64,000 bases of DNA from Mycoplasmatota bacterium (GTDB lineage Bacteria > Bacillota_I > Bacilli_A > RF39 > UBA660). The stretch is taken from contig JALFCF010000001.1 in the NCBI GenBank assembly GCA_022771205.1, positions 62,001 to 126,000 of the forward strand, written 5' to 3'. The notes beneath the pieces are model-generated. The model was not told the DNA's origin, did no database searches, and worked only from the letters and a program-made list of their open reading frames with translations. This document shows positions 25,176-35,427 of the stretch, piece by piece. Within the stretch, counting starts at the first letter, position 1. Each line of letters begins with the position of its first letter. Both the position numbers and the translations under genes were made by a program.

Positions 25176-25215
25176 AAACTATTTATGAAAATTTTTCAAA
25201 GAATAGTTTTTTTTT
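25175..25215 (+). terminator. Intrinsic terminator after coiled-coil protein gene
   Basis: AAAACTATT/AATAGTTTT with an inner GAAAATTTTTC stem and nine T following. Confidence 0.75.
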
Positions 25216-25223
25216 CGATAATA

Positions 25224-25232
25224 TGCTATAAT
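25224..25232 (+). promoter_or_regulatory. Extended -10 promoter element of first SipW-like gene
   Basis: TGCTATAAT 36 bases before the ATG at 25268, directly after a terminator, so the peptidase/giant-protein unit can be transcribed separately. Confidence 0.65.
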
Positions 25233-25267
25233 AAATTATAAAAGAATAAAGATGGCGTGGTGAGAAG

Positions 25268-26524
25268 ATGAGTGCAGCGAAAAATATATTAAAATCAATT
25301 GGATACTTATTCATTGGTATGCTTGTTGCCTTATGTGTATACACATTCATTATGACAGATATTTTAAAGAAAGATTATGCAAATGTGTTTGGATATACAT
25401 ATTTTGTAGTTGCAACAGGATCTATGTCTGGAACGATTGAAGTTAATGATGTAGTAATAGTAAAGTTGGGTAATGAAGCAGAAGTTGGAGATATTATTAC
25501 TTACAAGACAGAAGATGGTGCTTTTATTACACATCGTGTTGTAAAAGAAATTGGTAGTCAATTAATTACTCAAGGTGATGTAAATAATACGGAAGATGAA
25601 CCTATTAGTAAAGACGATATGGTTGGAACCGTAGAAATGGTTATTTCTCCAAGCTTCGTATTAAAATTAATTGCAGTAATATTGATAATATTCATTTTAT
25701 TAGCTTTCTTGAATTTCGATAAAATCTTCAAAAGATTTATATTTGCAGATTCTACAACTTCTAAAAAAACAACTCAAGGAACTGTACCAGAAGAACTTTT
25801 TTCAACAACACCAACCAAAAAAGAAGAAAAATCAACTGGAAATACAGTCAATATACCAATCAGTGAAGTACTTCAAATACAAAAAGATCAAGAACTTGCT
25901 GAAGTAGAAGATGAAATAGAAGTTTTAGAAGTAGAAGATATTATTGATATTGATGATAATAACATTGTAAGAAAAGAAAAAAATAGTGCTAAAGAAAGAG
26001 AAAAAGAACTATTAGAGCAAGTATTAAATTTATTAAGAATAAAAAATGATACATTAACAATTACTAAGATGAATAAAAAATGGTTAACCAAATATCAGTA
26101 TGTTTATAAACTAGCGCAAATTTTATCTATGGGAGACACAAAAGAATTAGAAGACACAATCATGCATCCTACATTTAAAGAAATCTACGATTATGATTTA
26201 GAACGTGCTGGCTTATACGAAAATTTAAGAAATAAGATTTATGATATGCCAATTTACGTATTTTTAAGAATTTTAACTTTTGCCATTTTATATAATGATC
26301 CAACTTTCTTTGATGGAGTATATAAAATATTAAAATATAAAGTTCAAATTGATAAAGAAAACCATTTTAAAGTTTTAAAGAAAAATGATACTTATGCAAA
26401 AAAACAAATAAAGTCTTTAATAACATTTATGCAAAAGATATCAATAAAATTTGATAATAAAAAAGTTTTTGAATTAGATAGAATAGAACGTTATGTAAAA
26501 CTTAAAAACTATGTAAATCATTAA
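25268..26524 (+). CDS. sipW: SipW-type signal peptidase I with long cytoplasmic C-terminal domain
   Basis: 418 residues. Residues 1-155 are a signal peptidase of the ER/SipW type: N-terminal membrane helix, VATGSM with nucleophile Ser52, FITHRVV with His89 in place of the bacterial Lys, and acidic residues in GDVNNTEDEP (Asp104/Asp110). A second membrane helix follows (about 129-150). Residues about 165-418 are unusual: an acidic linker, then a helical domain I do not recognise (LTKYQYVYKLAQILSMGD, MPIYVFLRILTFAILYNDP). Topology puts that domain in the cytoplasm. It probably cleaves the TasA-like proteins encoded around it; the tail may couple cleavage to a cytoplasmic assembly factor (inference). 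Confidence 0.88.
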   Translation: MSAAKNILKSIGYLFIGMLVALCVYTFIMTDILKKDYANVFGYTYFVVATGSMSGTIEVNDVVIVKLGNEAEVGDIITYKTEDGAFITHRVVKEIGSQLITQGDVNNTEDEPISKDDMVGTVEMVISPSFVLKLIAVILIIFILLAFLNFDKIFKRFIFADSTTSKKTTQGTVPEELFSTTPTKKEEKSTGNTVNIPISEVLQIQKDQELAEVEDEIEVLEVEDIIDIDDNNIVRKEKNSAKEREKELLEQVLNLLRIKNDTLTITKMNKKWLTKYQYVYKLAQILSMGDTKELEDTIMHPTFKEIYDYDLERAGLYENLRNKIYDMPIYVFLRILTFAILYNDPTFFDGVYKILKYKVQIDKENHFKVLKKNDTYAKKQIKSLITFMQKISIKFDNKKVFELDRIERYVKLKNYVNH

Positions 26525-26539
26525 AAGGAGGGACTCGCG

Positions 26540-29500
26540 GTGAAGAAGCTAGTAGTAAGAAAAACAGCAATATTAAAAATCACTTGTGCTTTTCTTGTGT
26601 TAATTGCCTCTTTCATGATTATTAACTTATTCACTGCAACAACGACTTTAAGTAACATAGAATCAGCATGGGATGGAGTAGAAATAGCTACTTCTTTTTC
26701 TGGTGGTAATGGAACGAAAGATAACCCTTACCAAATTTCAAAAGGAAGTGAGTTGGCATATTTAAAACAAGTCGTTGAAAATAATGAAATATCTGATTTA
26801 AAAGATAAATACTTTATATTAACAACAGATATTGATTTAGGAGGAAATAATTGGCAAGGTATAGGAACTGTAATAAATGATGAAATAAAACCGTTTACAG
26901 GACATTTAGATGGTCAAGGTTACAGTATTAAAAATTTTAGAATAGAAACACCGACAGTAATCAATGATACAGACTATTATGCCTTTTTTAATCTTATATC
27001 TAATGCTGAGATTAAAAACATAAATTTTTATAATATAACAATAAAAACAAATAACACTAATAATCCATCAAATATTGGGTTAGTTGCTGGATCAATAACA
27101 GGAAAATCAAATATTAATAATATTGCTGTCCAAGAAGCAACATTAGATTTATCTAAAACATTTGGTAATCAAGATAATAAAATTGGAGGTCTTTTTGCTG
27201 AAATAGATGAAGAAGTTACGATTGAAAATATATATAACCAAATTAATATAATAGATATCAATGGTAACACATTTGGTAATGTATTTGGAATATTAAGAGG
27301 AAAAGCCAATAATATCATAGTACAACCAACATATACTAACTTCTTATCAATTAATATTTCATATGCTGAAGAAATAACTAAAACAGGAAAGTTAAATAAT
27401 AGTTACAAATTAACAAGTGACAATAATAATATATATATAGTGGATAATCACGAAATAACAATAGATTCATTATTAATCAATTTAAATAAATCTATTGAAG
27501 AAAAATATAAATGGAACATAGACTCCCTACGATTAAGAATTAGTCGAGTTGAAGATTTAGAAATGGCAAAAGACGATTCTAAAGTATCTGTTCCAGCTCT
27601 ATTTAGCTTTGGAACAAGTATAGCTATTCCATTACACGATACAGGAATAGAAGGAAGTACAGTATATATCAATGATTTAGATAGTGATTATAATTATTAT
27701 ATAGGATTAAATTATACTGAATCCTCAACAGGAACTTTACCAACAGGAGCAAATCAAAATAAATATAATGATACAAATCTAGTAAAAGTATATATGAAAT
27801 ATAGTGGAACTGATATTTCTGATTCAACATTAACTGGATATATTAGCTTAGAAGAACAACAAAGTGACCTTGTATATTACAAATATTATCCTGTAGAAAA
27901 TGGTTATGTAAATATTGAGTTAATTGATAACCCATATGCTGATAGACCAGATGATAAGGTTTTTAATGGTTGGATAACAGATTATACAAGTGCTCAAATT
28001 AGTTATGACGATGATACATACACAAGATATGTACAAATACCAGTAACATATTCTGATGGAATGCCAAATACAATTAATATTACAATGTACGCATCATGGA
28101 TTAGTTCTACAACCGTAAATGCTACTAGTTCGAATAGCTGGGATAGTGTGTTTGGTGGTTTAAAAGATGCAGGTATGGACTCAATCAGAAGCATTACATA
28201 TGAATATGAAGATATGAGTAAGTACTACACAAAAGAAAATATTGCAAGAGATTATTATCCTGATGGTGCAGTTGATTCAAGAGGACGAGATATCAGTGGT
28301 AATTATTGTAGTCAATGGTCTTTCTTCGGTGGCTGTGATTTTTACATGCCTAGTGTTCCAGAATATGATCCGTCAAAAGACTATTATAGGTTTACTGGAA
28401 CAACAATGACTTCTTATACCCCACAACCAGGAGAAGAGAAAATAGAAATTATGATACCAGAAGGTTCAAGTGCAGCTGGATTATATGAACAAGTAAGTAT
28501 AAGTAGATATCAAAGTATTGCAGGTTATTACGATGAAACAGGAAACTATATAGAAAGTGGTACATGTAATAGTAGCAGTTGTACATATTATAAATTGCAA
28601 CAGTTCTACGATGACAATGGAAATTTAAATGTTGTAACACAAGATAGAGCTTTATACTATTTAGTAACTAGAGACACTAATATAGTAGTGCTTAAAGCCG
28701 ATAAATCAGGAGGTATGTATACTGAAAAACCATTTACTTTAACAGGAATAAACAATGGAGAAGATTATAGTGATAATCGATTAAATATTAGTAGTGATGA
28801 AGCTTCTTTAGATGCAGATGCCAGAATAGAATGGCTTGAAATTTATAGTAATAGAAGAAAGTCAACAAATGCAAGTACAACACCAGGATCAAGTCAAACA
28901 TCTGGTGGAATTTATGCAAATTGGAACAATTTAAAAATTGGTAGAGGTATTAAAGAAGTATCAAACCAAGTAAATGCCACAACAGTAGTAGAAGGAAGTG
29001 GAAACTCTACTGGAAGTGCTAGTAATCTAACAAGATATAAACTGATTATAGAATCTGGTATCTATAATACAACTTCAGCAACCAATGGAGAGAGAAGCAG
29101 ACGTATATATGTAGATGGAACTGTAGTGTATGGAAATGATTATGATAGAATATTAAATAATAATGATAACTTACAGATTGTATTTTGTGCATCAGGAAGT
29201 TGGGGGGATAATGTATATTCTTCAACTCAAACAGGTATAGCACTACATACTATTGTAAAAAGTGGATCATTTGGAACAAATAAATATGATTATTCAACAG
29301 GAATTTACATCGGAGGTCGTCAAGGTGGTACCCATTATGCAGCAAGAGATGCTATTATTGAGGGCGGATATATATATAACTTAATTGGTGGACCACTAAC
29401 AGCAACCAGCAGAAGAAATATCAATGATACTTTTATTAATATAAAAGGTGGAACTATTGATATGGTAATTGGTGGAGCCGGTGCATCTACTACATATGGA

Positions 29501-32500
29501 AATAGAATTATCAATTTTACAGACGGAACAGTAAATTATGGAGTCTTTGGTGGAAGTAACGGAACTACAGGATCAGATAGTGGTAGTTACCAAGGAATCT
29601 TGAGTGGTTCGACATTAATATATGTAGGAGGAAGTGCTCAAGTAGGAAATGATAGTTTGATTACAAATGGTAATACATTATATGGAGTTGAATCAGGATC
29701 AGTATTTGGTGCTGGAAACGGAAACTCAACATCTTCAAGAATCGGTACAGTAGATAATACTAACATCATCGTTGATAAAAATGCCGTAGTTAAGCAAAAT
29801 GTCTATGGTGGTGGTAATTATGGAACTACCGGAATTAATATGAGCAGTGGATCAACCACTAATACCAAGATTGAAGTATTAGGAGGAACTATTGAAGGTG
29901 CTGTGTACGGAGGAGGTAACAATAACGGTTCAGGAACAAGTAATGTAGACTCTAATGTGTCTATTGAAATGCTTGAAGGAACCATAGGAAATATCTATGG
30001 TGGTTCAAGAACAAAGGGAACTGTATACGGAAGTACTACTCTTAATATCCTATCTGGAACAATCAAAGATTCAGTTTATGGTGGTGGAGAAGGTGGTTAC
30101 ACTAGTAGTAGTGAGCCAGGTACATTTATTCGAGATAATGTATATCTAACAATAGGAAATGCAGTAGTAGGACCAACAATAGAAGGCTCCGTCTATGGAG
30201 GAAGTGCTTATGGTTCTGTAAATGGTACGACATCTAGTGGTAGTGCCAATAATAATATTACTCAAGTAACGATAGAAAATGGAATTATAAAAAACTCTGT
30301 ATTTGGTGGAGGAAAAGGAAGTACAAGATATACTCCAAAAGTATATGGAAACATAACTGTAACTGTTAATAATGGAAATATTGGTAATGTCTATGGAGGA
30401 AATGATGCTGCTGGAAGCCCAAGTAATAAAGATGTTGTTTATTTAAATAATGGAACAATTGGTAATGCTTATGGTGGTGGAAATAAAACCGGACAAACTA
30501 AAACAGAAATATATCTTCAAGGAGCCCAAGTAACAAACAAATTATTTGGAGGTTCAAATGAATCAGGAACTGTTAACACAACAAATGTTTATATAACATC
30601 AGGAACAGCTGCTAATGTATATGGAGGAAACAACTTAGGTGGAAAAACAACAACTGATAACATCCAAATTACTGGAGGTACAATAACTGGTGATGTATAC
30701 GGTGGTGGAAGTCAAGCAGACACCGAGAATACAAACTTATATTTAGGAATTGCCAAAATAAATAATGTTTATGGTGGTGGAGAAAGAGCTAGCGCAACCA
30801 CTACAAATTTACAGATAGAAAATAGTGATATTGGAAATGTCTACGGTGGTTCAAATATTAGTGGAATAGTAAATACTGCAACCATTAATATGACAGATGG
30901 AACAGTTGGTACTATCTATGGTGGAAATAATTCTGGAGGAACAACGAATACTTCTGAAATTACAATAAATAACGGGGTTATAGATGCCATATACGGTGGT
31001 GGAAATAAAGCAACTTCAACATATACAACTATTAATATTAATAATGCCAATGTTAATAATATTTATGGTGGAGGAAATCAAGCCGGCCTTGATACGGCAA
31101 CTATAACTATTGGCCAAGGAGATATTGGCAACATTTATGGTGGTTCAAATCAATCTGGTAATATTGTCAAAACAACAATAAATATTTCAAATAATCCTTT
31201 GATATCTGTTGATAATATTTATGGAGGAAATAATAAAGGTGGATCAACGAATGACTCAACTGTAGATGTAAGAGGTGGAACAATTGGTAACATTTATGGT
31301 GGAGGAAATGAAGCTGTTGTAGATATGCCAAATGTTCAAGTTCAAAATGCCACTGTAAATAATATTTATGGTGGAGGTAACATGGCTGGTATCAATGGAG
31401 ATACCAAAGTTACTATAAAAAATAGTAATATTAATACTAATATTTATGGTGGAGGTAACTACGGAACTGTTGCTGGTAACACCAAAGTAGTAATTACTTC
31501 AAGTACAATTTTAGGAAGTGCTTATGGTGGTGGTAATGGATCGAGCGCCATTGTAGATAGAAATACAGAAATCACAGTTGAAGGTAATACAGTAATTGGA
31601 TCTACAACTTCAAAAGCACCACATCAAGGATGCCTATTTGGTGGTGGAAATGCTGCTGCTACAGGAACAGAAGAAAAGAATAATTCTATTGCTACAGTAA
31701 ATGTAGTAGGTGCCAAAGTTTATGGCAATGTTTATGGAGGAGCTAATACCTCCGTAGTATATGGAAAAACAGATACAAACATTGGAATGAATGCAGTAAA
31801 AGATAATACTCTAGAAGAAACTTCTATCGATATTGGTGGAACTGTGTTTGGTGGAGGAGAAGCTAATGCTGCTGGAGATGAAAACTATGACTTCTCATTC
31901 ATCTCTGTAACGGGAGCAATTGATATTGATATTGACGGTAAAGGATATATAGATAATAATCATGAGTTTATTATTTCAGGATCAATCTTTGGTTCTGGAA
32001 ATGCATCATCTTCAAGTGGTACAAGTAATATCTATATTGCCAATCTTGGAACAAGAGAAAAACCAAGTGAAAATATCTCTATTCAAAGAGCTAATAAAGT
32101 AGTAATAGATAATGCAGTAATGGAATTAGAAGGAACAACCGATAGAACAAATGAATACTCTGATATTGAATATTCATTTAACAGAATTGATGAATTAAAT
32201 ATAAAAAATAACACAATGTTACTATTACAAAGAAATGCCAACTTACTACGAAGCTTAAAAAGTACAGTAGATATAGACGGAAAAGAAGTAAAAGCTGCTG
32301 TAATTATCGATGATGATACAAAAACAGTAACTAAAAATGTCGATAACCGTATTTATATGTTGGCTAATAGAAACTTAAATGTAACAACCAATGAAGCTGC
32401 AACAGAGTACGGTGAAATAAGTGGAATGACATTCTTTGGAATGTATCAAAAATATGGAAATGGTTCTTTCTCATATGGTTTATATGATGATGGAGTCAAC

Positions 32501-34651
32501 TATGGAGATGCCGGTGATGCAGGTGATATTATCATTGGTGGTTCGTATGTATTAAGTCTTCATAAAGTAGATCATGATATCACGGTAGATGGTTTTTATA
32601 GTAATTTTATCAATGATGAATATACAGAAATCTCTACTCAATATATTAATCCAACACCACCTGATTCTAACTACTATATGTGGACAATTGGTATTTCTGC
32701 TATCAATTATAACTTTACAATGACAGCATCTAAATACTCATCTCTTGGTACATATGAATTATCTATGAGAGAATTTTCAAAAGGAGACACCACATTTGAA
32801 GTTATTGGATTTAATTCAGAAGGCTTAACTCCAGGTGTAGGCTTGATTGATTCTAATAACGTTCCAAAAGTAGCAGATACTGAAGAAGACGCTAATAGTT
32901 TATTAGGACTTTCTATGAAGTCCGAAACAAGTGAATGGACATCTTATGGAACGACTAAATTCTTAAGTGACAACGGTGGTACTTATACTGGAGATAAACA
33001 ATATAAAACCGATAGTCAAGCTTTAGCTCCATCTATAATGTTTTACTTATATCATGCAAAAAACATTTCCCTAAATCAAGATTTAGGAACTGTAGTTATT
33101 ACAATGCAAGCATTAACTCCAAAGAATGAAATTGAAGTAGATGTTCAGTTAATTACAATAACTATCGATTTAACAGCTAAAAACTATAATGATGGAAATG
33201 CATATGATGCTAGTATCACATATGATAAAAAATATGAAATGCCAGCAGCAACCTCAGTTCATATAACAAATCAAAGTCAATTTACGGCATATTATGATTT
33301 ATATGCAGAAGATACCTTTGATAACTTGTATGGTAGAAATAATGATAATTATCATGCATTAGTAACAGACTATGCATTACCAGTTGGAACTCAAATAACT
33401 ATGTTAGATTATAGTTCTCAAGATGGAGTTCCAGAGTATTACTACTATACAATTACAGAAGAAGATTATAATCAAGCTTTAGCCCAGTTAGCGACAGATA
33501 ATGAGATAACCTATAAAATTAATAAATTCATCAAAATGGGAAGTACAGATCCAAATAATACTTATGATGAGCAAGCAGCTAATGAAAAGTATTACGACGA
33601 TGAAAAAAATAGGGCTATAGAAGAAATCTTATTTATTTTCGATTTCAAAGAAACAAATACTACAGGAAATAATCTAAATAAATATATAAGATTTGAATTA
33701 CGAAATAATGAAGATAGAACTGTTGTTACAGTACTAGGTATTAGACAAAACTATATGTATTTTAACTTATATGATAGTAGTAATATGGTTTTAAAACAAC
33801 AAGTTAATTTTGATAGTACTTATATCTATCCAAATACTTCAAGACATATAAGTTATGAAACTGCAGTTACATATGATCAAACAGCAAATCGTGAATCTCT
33901 TATTAATACAAACTATGAATCAACTAGTATGGGAGTCAATGTTACTCTGTATGATGCATCAGGAAATCAAGTAAGTTCCAGTATGTTAACTGGTACGAGT
34001 ATCAGAGTTGATGGAGTAGAATACTTTACTGATAGTGAAGGTGTATTTAGAATAAAATTGGCTGGAAAAGTATCTAATTTGAAAAAAGATTTATATTTCT
34101 TAACAGATGAATCATTACCAGCCGGGAATTATACAATGAAATTTTCATTATTTGCATCATCAGATGGTCTACATAATTCTGGTGGCTTACAAGAAACAAG
34201 TGAAGAAATAAATATTACAGTGGTAGCATCAGGTAATGCTATTGATGCAACTAGCCAAGATGAATATAAAGTAGTAGATGGTAATAAAAGATTAAATGAA
34301 CTAGGCACAAGTGAAGAAAAACTAAGAGTAAAAATAAATGAAAACTTAGAATCACCAAATTTACGTGTCAGTATATATAAAAGAGATATTGATAACAAAG
34401 AAACAACAACATATACAGAAATTGATTTTAATCAACTATTTAATGTAGAATTACCACAACCAAGTATGAATGGCTTAACAAATGGAAGTACTTATGAAAA
34501 ACTAATTACTACAAATATTACTTCACAAAATGATTTGACTTGGCCTTATGCAGAAAATATGATTAGTGGTACTTATCGTATAGTATTGAAGCTATATGAT
34601 GGTAATCAATGGATAGATGAAGATATGGAATATATTATTGTTAAAAAGTAA
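26540..34651 (+). CDS. Giant surface protein with YGGGN-type beta-solenoid repeats
   Basis: 2703 residues, GTG start behind AAAGGAGGG. A hydrophobic segment (residues about 12-34) serves as signal or anchor. Next is a domain typical of bacterial surface proteins (GNGTKDNPYQISKGSELAYL, FTGHLDGQGYSIKNF), then an InlB-like region (KVFNGWITDY...INITMYASW) and a Cys-containing stretch. From about 1000 to 1820 lie about 28 units with the core [VIA][YF]GG[GSN]N spaced roughly 20-30 residues apart, as in right-handed beta-helices. The C-terminal 850 residues look like several beta-sandwich domains. No LPXTG or other wall anchor is visible. Likely an adhesin or fibre tip/shaft exported by this cluster (inference). 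Confidence 0.85.
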   Translation: MKKLVVRKTAILKITCAFLVLIASFMIINLFTATTTLSNIESAWDGVEIATSFSGGNGTKDNPYQISKGSELAYLKQVVENNEISDLKDKYFILTTDIDLGGNNWQGIGTVINDEIKPFTGHLDGQGYSIKNFRIETPTVINDTDYYAFFNLISNAEIKNINFYNITIKTNNTNNPSNIGLVAGSITGKSNINNIAVQEATLDLSKTFGNQDNKIGGLFAEIDEEVTIENIYNQINIIDINGNTFGNVFGILRGKANNIIVQPTYTNFLSINISYAEEITKTGKLNNSYKLTSDNNNIYIVDNHEITIDSLLINLNKSIEEKYKWNIDSLRLRISRVEDLEMAKDDSKVSVPALFSFGTSIAIPLHDTGIEGSTVYINDLDSDYNYYIGLNYTESSTGTLPTGANQNKYNDTNLVKVYMKYSGTDISDSTLTGYISLEEQQSDLVYYKYYPVENGYVNIELIDNPYADRPDDKVFNGWITDYTSAQISYDDDTYTRYVQIPVTYSDGMPNTINITMYASWISSTTVNATSSNSWDSVFGGLKDAGMDSIRSITYEYEDMSKYYTKENIARDYYPDGAVDSRGRDISGNYCSQWSFFGGCDFYMPSVPEYDPSKDYYRFTGTTMTSYTPQPGEEKIEIMIPEGSSAAGLYEQVSISRYQSIAGYYDETGNYIESGTCNSSSCTYYKLQQFYDDNGNLNVVTQDRALYYLVTRDTNIVVLKADKSGGMYTEKPFTLTGINNGEDYSDNRLNISSDEASLDADARIEWLEIYSNRRKSTNASTTPGSSQTSGGIYANWNNLKIGRGIKEVSNQVNATTVVEGSGNSTGSASNLTRYKLIIESGIYNTTSATNGERSRRIYVDGTVVYGNDYDRILNNNDNLQIVFCASGSWGDNVYSSTQTGIALHTIVKSGSFGTNKYDYSTGIYIGGRQGGTHYAARDAIIEGGYIYNLIGGPLTATSRRNINDTFINIKGGTIDMVIGGAGASTTYGNRIINFTDGTVNYGVFGGSNGTTGSDSGSYQGILSGSTLIYVGGSAQVGNDSLITNGNTLYGVESGSVFGAGNGNSTSSRIGTVDNTNIIVDKNAVVKQNVYGGGNYGTTGINMSSGSTTNTKIEVLGGTIEGAVYGGGNNNGSGTSNVDSNVSIEMLEGTIGNIYGGSRTKGTVYGSTTLNILSGTIKDSVYGGGEGGYTSSSEPGTFIRDNVYLTIGNAVVGPTIEGSVYGGSAYGSVNGTTSSGSANNNITQVTIENGIIKNSVFGGGKGSTRYTPKVYGNITVTVNNGNIGNVYGGNDAAGSPSNKDVVYLNNGTIGNAYGGGNKTGQTKTEIYLQGAQVTNKLFGGSNESGTVNTTNVYITSGTAANVYGGNNLGGKTTTDNIQITGGTITGDVYGGGSQADTENTNLYLGIAKINNVYGGGERASATTTNLQIENSDIGNVYGGSNISGIVNTATINMTDGTVGTIYGGNNSGGTTNTSEITINNGVIDAIYGGGNKATSTYTTININNANVNNIYGGGNQAGLDTATITIGQGDIGNIYGGSNQSGNIVKTTINISNNPLISVDNIYGGNNKGGSTNDSTVDVRGGTIGNIYGGGNEAVVDMPNVQVQNATVNNIYGGGNMAGINGDTKVTIKNSNINTNIYGGGNYGTVAGNTKVVITSSTILGSAYGGGNGSSAIVDRNTEITVEGNTVIGSTTSKAPHQGCLFGGGNAAATGTEEKNNSIATVNVVGAKVYGNVYGGANTSVVYGKTDTNIGMNAVKDNTLEETSIDIGGTVFGGGEANAAGDENYDFSFISVTGAIDIDIDGKGYIDNNHEFIISGSIFGSGNASSSSGTSNIYIANLGTREKPSENISIQRANKVVIDNAVMELEGTTDRTNEYSDIEYSFNRIDELNIKNNTMLLLQRNANLLRSLKSTVDIDGKEVKAAVIIDDDTKTVTKNVDNRIYMLANRNLNVTTNEAATEYGEISGMTFFGMYQKYGNGSFSYGLYDDGVNYGDAGDAGDIIIGGSYVLSLHKVDHDITVDGFYSNFINDEYTEISTQYINPTPPDSNYYMWTIGISAINYNFTMTASKYSSLGTYELSMREFSKGDTTFEVIGFNSEGLTPGVGLIDSNNVPKVADTEEDANSLLGLSMKSETSEWTSYGTTKFLSDNGGTYTGDKQYKTDSQALAPSIMFYLYHAKNISLNQDLGTVVITMQALTPKNEIEVDVQLITITIDLTAKNYNDGNAYDASITYDKKYEMPAATSVHITNQSQFTAYYDLYAEDTFDNLYGRNNDNYHALVTDYALPVGTQITMLDYSSQDGVPEYYYYTITEEDYNQALAQLATDNEITYKINKFIKMGSTDPNNTYDEQAANEKYYDDEKNRAIEEILFIFDFKETNTTGNNLNKYIRFELRNNEDRTVVTVLGIRQNYMYFNLYDSSNMVLKQQVNFDSTYIYPNTSRHISYETAVTYDQTANRESLINTNYESTSMGVNVTLYDASGNQVSSSMLTGTSIRVDGVEYFTDSEGVFRIKLAGKVSNLKKDLYFLTDESLPAGNYTMKFSLFASSDGLHNSGGLQETSEEINITVVASGNAIDATSQDEYKVVDGNKRLNELGTSEEKLRVKINENLESPNLRVSIYKRDIDNKETTTYTEIDFNQLFNVELPQPSMNGLTNGSTYEKLITTNITSQNDLTWPYAENMISGTYRIVLKLYDGNQWIDEDMEYIIVKK

Positions 34652-34655
34652 AAAT

Positions 34656-34686
34656 AAAGGAGTACATTTTATACTCCTTTTTTATT
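34656..34686 (+). terminator. Intrinsic terminator after giant protein gene
   Basis: Nine-bp perfect stem AAAGGAGTA/TACTCCTTT, loop CATTTTA, T tract. Confidence 0.88.
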
Positions 34687-34746
34687 GAAAAAAAGAGTGT
34701 TTTATGATACTCTAAAATAGAATACAAAATAGAAGTGGGTGGACAG

Positions 34747-35358
34747 ATGAAAAGCTTTTTAAAAGGTCTATGGGGATTTGTAGAAGTAGTAATTATTATT
34801 TATGTAATTTGTATTACAGCATGTTTATTAAGTACTAATAAGTTTGGTTTTACACAGTTTGATGATACAACTTTATTAACAATTAGTAGCCATATGGAAC
34901 AATTTCTACCAGAATCAAAAGAACACGACTTGATTATTGTAAAAAATACTCCAAGGGAAATAGTAGTAGGAGACAAAATTTATTATTATGCTACAGCAGA
35001 TAATAAATATATAGTAAAGACAGCTCATGTAAAAGAAATAGTATCACAAGATGGTACAACAGCATTATACAAATTAGATGATGAAGCATCTTCTACTATT
35101 GCAACAACAAGAGTAATAGGAAAATATTCTGCAATCTATCATAATATTGGTGGAATATTAGATATATTAGAGTCTAAAATAGGATTTTTATTATTAGTAA
35201 TACTACCAATATTATTAATATTTATGTATCAAATTTATGCACTAATTATAGTAATTAAATATGGTGAAGAAGAAATCGAAAACGAACCAAGAAAAAAAGA
35301 AACACCAAAGAAAAAAGAATCAACAAAAAAAGAAAAAGAAGAGATTGAATTATTATAA
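34747..35358 (+). CDS. Degenerate SipW-like signal peptidase (probable pseudoenzyme)
   Basis: 203 residues from ATG 34747, directly behind GGTGGA; a GTG at 34735 overlaps that site. Overall layout matches the SipW family: N-terminal helix, peptidase-like beta domain, second helix near residue 140, Lys/Glu-rich cytoplasmic tail. However, the GSM motif is replaced by SHM (SSHMEQFLPE), so the nucleophile Ser appears to be lost or shifted. The His motif is TAHVKEI rather than THRV, and the Asp motif is LDDEASS. It is probably inactive, perhaps a chaperone or regulator of the active enzymes; activity with shifted residues cannot be ruled out. Confidence 0.65.
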   Translation: MKSFLKGLWGFVEVVIIIYVICITACLLSTNKFGFTQFDDTTLLTISSHMEQFLPESKEHDLIIVKNTPREIVVGDKIYYYATADNKYIVKTAHVKEIVSQDGTTALYKLDDEASSTIATTRVIGKYSAIYHNIGGILDILESKIGFLLLVILPILLIFMYQIYALIIVIKYGEEEIENEPRKKETPKKKESTKKEKEEIELL

Positions 35359-35394
35359 TAATTTAATCTTTTTCTTTAGGAAAGAAAATAGGTA

Positions 35395-35403
35395 TGGTAT
35401 AAT
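35395..35403 (+). promoter_or_regulatory. Extended -10 promoter element
   Basis: TGGTATAAT 25 bases before the ATG at 35428; likely drives the three following TasA-like genes. Confidence 0.6.
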
Positions 35404-35427
35404 AATAATGGAAAGGTAGGCGTAAAC

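Noticed and set aside
26540-34651. LPXTG-anchored adhesin
   Set aside because: The C-terminus ends in VKK with no LPXTG, hydrophobic segment or other sorting signal.
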